From assembly GCA_020048935.1 (NCBI GenBank), contig JAIFLS010000198.1, positions 1 through 18,633 of the forward strand: 18,633 nucleotides of DNA, in the 5' to 3' direction. Below, piece after piece: positions 7,504 to 13,493 of this stretch (the first letter of the stretch is position 1; every line of letters begins with the position of its first letter). Position numbers and translations under genes: made by a program. The notes beneath the pieces are model-generated. The model saw only the letters and a list, made by a program, of their open reading frames with translations, was not told the origin of the DNA and made no database searches. Source of the DNA: a bacterium (GTDB taxonomy: Bacteria; Verrucomicrobiota; Kiritimatiellia; UBA8416).

Positions 7504-7693
7504 GGCACTCCGTGCCCCCCAAAGCGGCGATATCTCGCCGCACTCCATATCTGTGCGTCCGGCGCGGCCCCCCATTTTGGAGTGCGGGGACGCCAATCAC
7601 TATCCGGTACGCCAATCTCCCGATTGGCGCTGGTGCACCCCATTTTGGAGTGCGGGGACGATAGTCACCGCTTTCTTTTCGCACGGAGTGCGC
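7504..7693. repeat. Palindromic element copy A (expanded)
   Basis: Fullest copy of a dispersed family seen five times in the window. Left part: GGCACTCCGTGC, then CAAAGCGG, CGGCGATATCTCGCCG (itself a 6-bp hairpin) and CCGCACTCCA. Right part: TTTTGGAGTGCGG, CACCGCTTTC and GCACGGAGTGCG, so blocks of the left recur inverted on the right. This copy has the right inner block twice (around 7570-7592 and 7639-7661) with a GCCAATC/GATTGGC mini-hairpin at 7611-7628 between them. It is non-coding and lies 3' of the DUF6288-type gene. Confidence 0.85.
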
Positions 7694-7750
7694 CCCGCCC
7701 CGGGGCATGGGAACAACCGCACGCCTTACAACACCGCACGGCTCCCCCCC

Positions 7751-7796
7751 GGCACTCCGTGCCCCCAAAGCGGCGATATCTCGCCGCACTCCATAT
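7751..7796. repeat. Palindromic element copy B (left half only)
   Basis: Nearly identical to the left half of copy A (GGCACTCCGTGC through CCGCACTCCATAT), with no right half. It ends about 10 bp from the stop codon of the DUF6288-type reading frame at 7807. Together with copy A and the leader inverted repeat it accounts for the gene-free 467 bp at 7341-7806; the 57 bp between A and B hold nothing I recognise. Confidence 0.85.
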
Positions 7797-7806
7797 GCCT
7801 CTCAAA

Positions 7807-10800
7807 TTATTGCCGTTCCAGCACCAGCCAGGGCGAGGTCCAGGCGGTGCCGTGTTTGGTGTCGAAACCGCCGGCCTCGATGAGCAGGTAATCCTTGCCA
7901 TCCGCGTTCCTCGCCTCGATACGCAAAGCCTGGAATTCGTCCAGATCCATCAGGATGTTGCCCGACCAGAGCCAGAGCGGGCTGTCGGTGCTGCCGTCCT
8001 CATTGAAGGTCATGCTGGTGAAGCGCGGGGTGCGGGCTTGCGCGGGCTTGGTGCCTGCCGCGAATGCATCGAGGGAATCGACTTGGCCGATGACTTTCCA
8101 GGTTCCTTTGACCGCGGGATTCGGCACCATGACGCCATCCCACTTGAACTTGCCGTCATCCGGCTCGACATTGGTGTCGGGTTCCTGGACGCTCTGCCAT
8201 TCGGCCGAGCGCATGGGAATCTGGGCGGCCGCGCGACTGAGCATTTCATCCCCCATCGGCGGCAGCTTCATGCGCTGGAGGAATACGGTAAAATAGTTCC
8301 CGTATGCATTACCGCGGGGATAGTATTTCAGGAAACTGGTGGCCGCCAGGTTGACCGTACCCTTGGCGAACTCCGGCCAGAAATCCTTGCCGATCGCCGT
8401 TCCGATCGGTACGCCTCCTGCCCGCCGATCGACGGCAGCCGGACGCGAGTAAATTTCCCGTCCATTGGCATAGATGCGTGCGCCATCGCCTGCCCCTACA
8501 TGCGACATGCCGCCAATGAGGATCCGGTAATGGTGTCCCTCTTCAAAGGGCGGGATATCAAAGTCCCCATTGATGAGCAGCACCTCTTTCTCCCAGAGAG
8601 TGTGGGGTGGCTCGCCACAACCGCAGAAGCCACCGATACATTTTCCCGCCGGTTCGAGCTTGCCATTCTGCGAGGCAAACGGGGATTTCCCGCGCCGCCA
8701 TCCGGCGGCCTTGGCATCAAAGTCCGGTTTGGACCAGTCTTCCATGCCGGCGGGATAGCTCACCTCGCGATAGCGCCCCAGACGATTCTGCTCCTGTCCC
8801 AACGGCGGCGGCTCGACTGGATCGAACGAGAAATAGTTCCATTCCATCTCCGTCCGGCTGGGGCCGTGCTCCTGCCAGTCGTAATCATGCACTCCGATCC
8901 GGTTGTAGAGTCCGACCAGTTCATCCAGTTTCTGCCCCTTCTCCAGCGCTCGTCGATTCTGGGCGACAAACTGCGGAATCAGCTCATCGCGGACGATGGG
9001 TGCCAGCGCGGTCTGCATGGCTGGGTTGGCTTCGATCTGCTCGCTTTTCAGGAAGACGTCCCGATGCGCGAGTGTCTGCCGCGGGAAACGAGTCTTCGAG
9101 AGCGCATAAAGCTTATCCAGCCCGCCCGGCAGATTCGCCATGAGCCTGGCGAGACTCTCCGTGTTATGCGCTTCGGACTCGGGATGCTGCGGCTCGGGAT
9201 GCACGTCGGACGCGGCGGCGGGCCAGGAGGCGTAGACCCCGGCGAGCATCTCCAGCAAGGCTGCTTGTGCTTCCGGTTTTGCTTCCTTTATGACGGGCTC
9301 CATCGTCCAGGGCGACCAGCGGCCATAGCGCTTGTTCGCCGCCATGACGGGACCGACCGCCTGGGTGATACGCTCGACGGCATGGCCGGCAGCCGCCGTG
9401 CGCATGAGGATCAGCATCGCGGAATTGCTCATCCACCATTCGGGATGCTCCAGCCAGTAGATCAGCCGGTCAAGATGCGGCAGCGTCACTTCAGGATCAA
9501 CCGTCTTCAGTGCCAGGAGGGCTCCATCCACCACATACCAGGCCTCTGCCGGATCGTTGATCATCCGCAGCAGGATCGCGATAGTCTCCGGGGTCAGCAA
9601 TTCCTGATGATACTTGATCAACCCCTCGAGCGCCGCGCGCCGGACACGGGCATCGGGCGATTGCAGCAATTCGGTCGCCAGCGCCGGGTAGCGGTTAAGC
9701 TGTCTGGACGCCATCAAACGGATCTCCAGTTCGGGATGGTAGAACAGGAGGCGAAGCGCATCCACCCCCGCATCAGCTGCATCCGGTGCCCGTTTGTAAG
9801 TCCGGGATGCCGACACATCGGCAAAGCGCTCGCTGGCGAAAGCGGGGGACCTGCCCTGCTTGTCGGTCACCGGTTTGAGCGAGCAGAAAGCATCATCCGC
9901 AGCGGTTCCCCAGGCCCTCTCGGGTAGGACGACCTTATGACTGTAGCGCGTGGGAGGTGCCCCCGCAATCCGCAGGTGTCCGCGCGGGATGGTGTACGCC
10001 AGCCCGAGTCCCGCACCCCAATTGGTGTCGTCATAGCGCTCGCCACCAATAATGCCGAAGGAACCGTCGAAGCGCCGCGAGAGTTCATAAAACCAGGTCC
10101 TGACATCCATGAACTCACGGTACTTCAGGGGCTCTGTCTCATGCATCAACCCCATGGCCGCCCCGCGCCAGATCTCGCCGATGCCTCCACCAGAGTGCCC
10201 ATGCAGCATACGGTGCGTCGTGTAGAATCCGCGTATGGCCGATATGTCGCGTGCCCCGGCATAAACCGTGTCCTCGCGCCCCGGGAACTGCGCCGCCGCC
10301 GCCGCCATGGTAAAGGCCAGTGCCCCGTTACGGCCATTGTCGGTGTAGTCGGATTCCGGGCGATGATCGCCATAGGCCATAAGCCCGCGTCCGGCAAACC
10401 GGAAATACTGCCGCAAGCCCCCCTGGAACATATTCTCGTCCACCTCGACGCCGCATTCGCGGGCCAGCAGCAGGAAGGTCATGATATGGACGCCGGCCGG
10501 ATTCATGCGTCCCCCGGCATAGTAGTTCAGGCCGCCCAGCCCGCGTTGCGCCCAGCCGCCCGGCATGTAATTGGCCTCGGCTGCCTTGACCGCTTTCTGG
10601 ATCACCGGCAGAACGGATGAGTCGCCCGTGCGCAGGTAATATTCGGCAAGGGGTACGCTACCATAGCCCAGATGCCAGTTGATGGCACCGCCCACGGATT
10701 GGCTTGCATGCGCCATGACGGTCTTCGCCACCCACCCTCGGACAACATCGAGATCCTCCTCGTTACCGGTCGAGAGCAGGAACAGCATGCGCGGTCCATC

Positions 10801-10914
10801 CAGGCCGATGCCGCCGCTCCAGCCCTGCTTCACCATCCAGGCGGCCAGATCGCGCACGATCCGCTCCGACTTCGCGCACTTCAAGGGCGCACGATCCGCT
10901 CCGACTTCGCGCAC
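7807..10914 (-). CDS. DUF6288-type protein, large C-terminal part of a frameshifted gene
   Basis: A 1035-codon frame continuing, in another phase, the PDZ fragment just upstream. It resembles the DUF6288 proteins of PVC bacteria, which carry an N-terminal PDZ domain; family assignment from memory. Visible parts: an all-helical, probably toroid-like region (about 20-320; NWHLGYGSVPLAEYYLRTGD, GGLNYYAGGRMNPAGVH), HEAT-like helices (about 385-540; HPELEIRLMASRQL, DARVRRAALEGLIKYH), and a C-terminal beta-rich region (about 740-1035; GHHYRILIGGMSHVGAGDGA) that could bind carbohydrate. The listed start is a GTG inside the 35-bp duplication and its first residues are frameshift product; homologous sequence begins at PLKCAKSERIVRD. 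If the frameshift is real this part would need re-initiation, perhaps at the ATG at 10836, and would lack a signal peptide. Function unknown. Confidence 0.75.
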   Translation of the reverse strand: MREVGADRAPLKCAKSERIVRDLAAWMVKQGWSGGIGLDGPRMLFLLSTGNEEDLDVVRGWVAKTVMAHASQSVGGAINWHLGYGSVPLAEYYLRTGDSSVLPVIQKAVKAAEANYMPGGWAQRGLGGLNYYAGGRMNPAGVHIMTFLLLARECGVEVDENMFQGGLRQYFRFAGRGLMAYGDHRPESDYTDNGRNGALAFTMAAAAAQFPGREDTVYAGARDISAIRGFYTTHRMLHGHSGGGIGEIWRGAAMGLMHETEPLKYREFMDVRTWFYELSRRFDGSFGIIGGERYDDTNWGAGLGLAYTIPRGHLRIAGAPPTRYSHKVVLPERAWGTAADDAFCSLKPVTDKQGRSPAFASERFADVSASRTYKRAPDAADAGVDALRLLFYHPELEIRLMASRQLNRYPALATELLQSPDARVRRAALEGLIKYHQELLTPETIAILLRMINDPAEAWYVVDGALLALKTVDPEVTLPHLDRLIYWLEHPEWWMSNSAMLILMRTAAAGHAVERITQAVGPVMAANKRYGRWSPWTMEPVIKEAKPEAQAALLEMLAGVYASWPAAASDVHPEPQHPESEAHNTESLARLMANLPGGLDKLYALSKTRFPRQTLAHRDVFLKSEQIEANPAMQTALAPIVRDELIPQFVAQNRRALEKGQKLDELVGLYNRIGVHDYDWQEHGPSRTEMEWNYFSFDPVEPPPLGQEQNRLGRYREVSYPAGMEDWSKPDFDAKAAGWRRGKSPFASQNGKLEPAGKCIGGFCGCGEPPHTLWEKEVLLINGDFDIPPFEEGHHYRILIGGMSHVGAGDGARIYANGREIYSRPAAVDRRAGGVPIGTAIGKDFWPEFAKGTVNLAATSFLKYYPRGNAYGNYFTVFLQRMKLPPMGDEMLSRAAAQIPMRSAEWQSVQEPDTNVEPDDGKFKWDGVMVPNPAVKGTWKVIGQVDSLDAFAAGTKPAQARTPRFTSMTFNEDGSTDSPLWLWSGNILMDLDEFQALRIEARNADGKDYLLIEAGGFDTKHGTAWTSPWLVLERQ

Positions 10915-10921
10915 TTCAAGG
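10852..10921. repeat. Exact 35-bp tandem duplication that frameshifts the DUF6288-type gene
   Basis: Bases 10852-10886 and 10887-10921 are identical. Since 35 is not a multiple of three, the second copy shifts the frame: the upstream frame reads PLKCAKSERIVR then stops, the downstream frame again reads PLKCAKSERIVR then continues with DLAAWM. Removing one copy joins both frames exactly (11366 minus 35 is in phase with 10914). Confidence 0.95.
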
Positions 10922-11366
10922 GCCAGGTCTCGCTATAGCTGCCCAGCACGGGGATTTGCACAACGACTTCCTGCGGCTCGCCCTGCTCATCGTCGCGCAC
11001 CATCAGGCGCACGATGCCATCCGTCGCCTCGGCCTTGGTGATCATGTTGCCGAGCTGGATACGCGGGTCGATATCGGCAAGTTTCTCGCCATTGATCGTG
11101 TCAATGATCTGCCCGACGCGTAACTTGCCAGTGGCCGCGGCTGGTGAACCCGGCTCGACGTTCTTGACCTTCATGACAAAGGCGGGCTGATGCAGTTCAA
11201 TCCCGATACCGACGGGCCCGAAGCGATCCACCGTGCTGAGCACGCCGGTCTCCGAGGGGCGAAGGGTAAAGAAAGCCGGGCGCGTATAAAACTCACCATA
11301 CGCCACTGATGCCATTAAAACCATAAACCCGGTAGCGACTGCAATCGGCCCAGCCAAACGTCTCAT
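10881..11366 (-). CDS. PDZ-domain N-terminal fragment of the frameshifted DUF6288-type gene
   Basis: A 161-residue frame with a signal peptide (IAVATGFMVLMASVAYG, cut near residue 24) and one PDZ domain at about 50-140 (FGPVGIGIEL, VKNVEPGSPAAATGKLRVG, IIDTINGEKLADID). It ends in ETWPLKCAKSERIVRP followed by TGA, where the 35-bp duplication throws the frame off; the last Pro and the stop are artefacts of the shift. The ATG at 11366 is preceded by AAAGGAAAG, a usable ribosome site. In the intact arrangement this would be the head of an exported protein of roughly 1180 residues. As given it could make a secreted lone PDZ protein, but decay of the gene or an assembly error is more likely. Confidence 0.85.
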   Translation of the reverse strand: MRRLAGPIAVATGFMVLMASVAYGEFYTRPAFFTLRPSETGVLSTVDRFGPVGIGIELHQPAFVMKVKNVEPGSPAAATGKLRVGQIIDTINGEKLADIDPRIQLGNMITKAEATDGIVRLMVRDDEQGEPQEVVVQIPVLGSYSETWPLKCAKSERIVRP

Positions 11367-11472
11367 TCTCTTTCCTTTCGCTGCAATTCAGAACGCCCTG
11401 TCATCATCACACATCCCGCCCGCAAACAAAAGTGCCTTATTACGGCATCAGCAGAATCCTATCGGCGCACCC

Positions 11473-11553
11473 CCATATCTGTGCGTCCGGCGCGGTTCCC
11501 CATTTTGGAGTGCGGGGACGATAGTCACCGCTTTCTCCTCGCACGGAGTGCGC
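11473..11553. repeat. Palindromic element copy C (right half, next to the RAYT stop)
   Basis: Begins CCATATCTGTGCGTCCGG and runs through TTTTGGAGTGCGG, CACCGCTTTC to GCACGGAGTGCG, nearly identical to the right part of copy A. Only a degraded trace of the left part precedes it (11462-11472). It ends 12 bp from the RAYT stop. The rest of the 11367-11565 gap shows nothing recognisable. Confidence 0.85.
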
Positions 11554-11565
11554 CACGGCAGCACA

Positions 11566-12144
11566 TCACAACGGCGGCACATCGAAATCATCGGTAATCT
11601 GGACTGCATCCGTCGGTAACGCGTAGATTGTCTTTACCTGCGCTGGCCGCGCCGTGCGCTCAAACCAGGCGGCGGAGCACCACGGGTATTGATTCGCCAC
11701 CCGGACCACCCCGTGTTTCACGGCGTTCTGGTGGCAGTAAGTCAGACGCGCCAAGTAGGATTTCTCGTACGTCAGTCTCGTCTCCCGGAAATTATGCCAT
11801 ACCCGGCGGCCCTTGGTACCATCCAGTTGATTGACCCAATGCGCCGTTTTCCGATGCAGCTCAGCCAGGATGTCGGATAGCGGTTTGGCGCTATCGGCAT
11901 CGGCGGGCGAATGCGCGACGAAATGATAATGATTCGGGAAAACCGCCCAAGCCTCCAGCGCCCAGCCACCCGCTTGCAACACACGCAAGAGACCCCGATG
12001 CAGCACGCCCATTCGCTCGGGATTGTGAAAATGGTGCAGCTTCTGATATGTGCCGGCTGTGACAAAATACGTTCCCGGACTCGAAAGGCGGTGGACAGGC
12101 GCATGCGGCCAGGCGGTTGGTGGGGTATGAGAATTGTCGGTCAT
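11566..12144 (-). CDS. REP-associated tyrosine transposase (RAYT, Y1/IS200-like)
   Basis: A 192-residue single-domain protein of the TnpA-REP group: DNA nicking and joining at REP-like hairpins through a tyrosine. Seen: the HUH-type metal motif as NHYHFVAH (H72, H74), preceded by WALEAWAVFPNHYHF, which matches the family's AxxxMPNHxHxL pattern; an EKSYLARLTYCHQNAVKHG helix in the position of the family's YIxxNPVxAG helix, with Y136 the likely nucleophile (Y130 the alternative); and PWCSAAWF matching the family's W/YxxSS segment. Length fits RAYTs (about 150-230). The ATG at 12144 is the first in the frame; no strong Shine-Dalgarno. Palindromic copies C and D abut both ends. The key residues are present, so it may be active. 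Confidence 0.88.
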   Translation of the reverse strand: MTDNSHTPPTAWPHAPVHRLSSPGTYFVTAGTYQKLHHFHNPERMGVLHRGLLRVLQAGGWALEAWAVFPNHYHFVAHSPADADSAKPLSDILAELHRKTAHWVNQLDGTKGRRVWHNFRETRLTYEKSYLARLTYCHQNAVKHGVVRVANQYPWCSAAWFERTARPAQVKTIYALPTDAVQITDDFDVPPL

Positions 12145-12165
12145 GCTGGAATCGTAGCCGCCCCC

Positions 12166-12283
12166 TGCGCTCCGCGCAATCCCAAAGCGGCGATATCTCG
12201 CCGCACTCCATATTGTCTACATTTTTTGGAGTGCGGGGACGAGCGCAGCGAACTCACCGCTTTCTTTTCGCGCGGAGCGCGCC
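12166..12283. repeat. Palindromic element copy D (complete, next to the RAYT start)
   Basis: Complete short copy: outer arms GCGCTCCGCGC and GCGCGGAGCGC, middle blocks CAAAGCGG and CCGCTTTC, inner blocks CCGCACTCCA and TGGAGTGCGG around a 14-nt T/A-rich loop, so it folds as one long stem with an internal bulge. Its outer arms differ from copy A at paired positions. It lies between the divergent RAYT and MNT genes; the 78 bp from its end to the MNT start contain only a short CGCCAAA direct repeat. Confidence 0.88.
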
Positions 12284-12361
12284 ACGCCAAACGCCAAACG
12301 CCGAATCCGCTTACAAACAGCAATTTACTTGTTGGGCGAGGTGTGATAGAAAAGCGTCATT

Positions 12362-12748
12362 ATGGATGAGTCCCAGACTTTTGATGTGGCGGCGGCGAGG
12401 CACACGCTGGCGCGGCGAAACGGCCTTCGACGCGAACAACTGCTGGCGAAGGCAAGTCAGGCCCAGGCGGATTTCTGCCTGATCAGGGAAATGCTTATCC
12501 GCGATTATCAGCCTCGCCGCATCTACCAGTGGGGATCACTGCTGCGTCCGGAGCGCTTCCAGGAGATCTCCGACATCGACATCGCCGTTGAGGGATGGAC
12601 GGACCCGATGATGGGATTGCATGCCCTGGATGATGCGTGCCGGCTGACCCAATTCCCGGTTGATCTCGTGGAACTGGAGCGGATTCATCCCGCACATGCG
12701 GACACGATCCGCAAGGAAGGAAGGATGGTTTATGACCGCGACGCCTGA
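12362..12748 (+). CDS. MNT-family nucleotidyltransferase (antitoxin of an MNT-HEPN pair)
   Basis: A 128-residue minimal nucleotidyltransferase: YQWGSLLRP (G58, S59) followed by SDIDIAVEG with D71/D73, and a third acidic residue D101 in FPVDLVELE, so all three metal-binding positions are present. In MntA-HepT type systems the nucleotidyltransferase neutralises the HEPN RNase by AMPylating a Tyr near its active site. The gene overlaps the HEPN-like gene by 17 bp, typical of such pairs. The start ATG at 12362 has only a weak GAAAAG upstream. No promoter was assigned with confidence. It reads away from the RAYT gene, with element copy D between them. Confidence 0.85.
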   Translation: MDESQTFDVAAARHTLARRNGLRREQLLAKASQAQADFCLIREMLIRDYQPRRIYQWGSLLRPERFQEISDIDIAVEGWTDPMMGLHALDDACRLTQFPVDLVELERIHPAHADTIRKEGRMVYDRDA

Positions 12749-13238
12749 AGCCTCAGAGACCACACACCTGGATGCGCACATCAACAAGCATCTTGCACTG
12801 CTGGCAGAGGCCGCTACGGAAATCGCGACGGCCTGCAGCGACGATCTGCCGAAACTGGGAAGAACCTCACGAGCGGCGGTCATGATTGCCGGCCTTATCG
12901 AGAACTACTATACCTGCGCGGAAACCGTGTTTGTCCGGATCTCGCAGTTCTTTGGCAATCACCTTCCGCCAGATCGCTGGCATCGCGAATTGCTGGAGCG
13001 CATGTGCCTGGATGTTCCTGAAACCCGTCCCCGTGTCCTCTCGGATGCCACGTTCAACGACCTACTGGAATTAATGCGTTTCAGGCATTTCAAACGATAC
13101 TATTTCGTCACTGCCTACGACTGGGAGCGGATCGATTCCCTCTTGCGGCGCATCGCGCGGCTGACCGATCATCTGCCGGAAGAGCTGCAGGCTTTCCGCG
13201 CATTTCTCAGACAGTTGTCCGAAACAGCAGGCTCGTAG
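12732..13238 (+). CDS. HEPN-like protein (HepT-like toxin partner), degenerate motif
   Basis: A 168-residue all-helical protein starting at the ATG at 12732, inside the end of the MNT gene and preceded by GGAAGGA; the open frame extends further upstream, but the ribosome site and coupling favour this start. It resembles the larger HepT-like group, whose members read roughly FRHxxRHAY around the HEPN RX4HXY motif. Here the segment is RFRHFKRYYFVTAYDWERI: R118 is present, but the His position is Y123 and the Tyr position F125. If the alignment is right the RNase His and the usual AMPylation acceptor are both missing, so it may be an inactive or altered toxin. No signal peptide. Family call is moderately firm, mostly from the motif region and the neighbour. 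Confidence 0.75.
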   Translation: MTATPEASETTHLDAHINKHLALLAEAATEIATACSDDLPKLGRTSRAAVMIAGLIENYYTCAETVFVRISQFFGNHLPPDRWHRELLERMCLDVPETRPRVLSDATFNDLLELMRFRHFKRYYFVTAYDWERIDSLLRRIARLTDHLPEELQAFRAFLRQLSETAGS

Positions 13239-13327
13239 CGCCTGCTGTACTGCACTGGAAGCGTTATCCGCTCAGCGCGCGCGACTCAGCCAATCGCATG
13301 GATCAGCCAGGCAGCACGATACCCCTC

Positions 13328-13446
13328 GGCACTCCGTGCCCCCCAAAGCGGCGATATCTCGCCGCACTCCATATCTGTGCATTCAGCGCGTACCCCATTT
13401 ATTCGTGCGGGGACGATCGTCACCGCGTTCCACTCGCACGGCATGT
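13328..13446. repeat. Palindromic element copy E (complete, diverged right half)
   Basis: Left half identical to copies A and B (GGCACTCCGTGC through CCGCACTCCATAT); right half recognisable but changed (ATTCGTGCGGGGACGATCGT, CACCGCGTTC, CGCACGGCATG). It fills most of the 255-bp gap between the HEPN stop and the stop of the giant repeat gene, which converge here; the other bases in the gap show nothing recognisable. Confidence 0.82.
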
Positions 13447-13493
13447 CCACCGTAGCCTTGGCGAAGGCGAAAGCGCGCTGCTCTCCGCGCCGC

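Larger units (their letters stand above)
11473..12283 (-). mobile_element. RAYT gene bracketed by its palindromic elements (candidate REPtron)
   Basis: The tyrosine transposase gene lies with 12 bp on its 3' side and about 21 bp on its 5' side to copies C and D of the element family, which also occurs without a transposase at three other places in the window. RAYT genes flanked by their cognate REP sequences are a known arrangement in other bacteria. No target-site duplication or transposon end was defined, so the outer limits are those of the repeats. Confidence 0.65.

Noticed and set aside
7504..7796. Repeated blocks considered as a CRISPR array
   Set aside because: The repeats are irregular inverted blocks of different length without evenly sized spacers, and no cas gene is present.
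7582..9927. Plus-strand open frame of 781 codons
   Set aside because: Antisense shadow of the DUF6288-type gene in high-GC DNA, starting inside a palindromic element; no recognisable domains.
10881..11366. PDZ fragment as an independent small secreted protein gene
   Set aside because: Its last residues and stop arise from the 35-bp duplication; the reading frame joins the next one exactly when one copy is removed.
12324..12349. TTTACT and TGATAG as a promoter for the MNT-HEPN pair
   Set aside because: The spacing of 14 bp and the weak match to either consensus do not allow a call.
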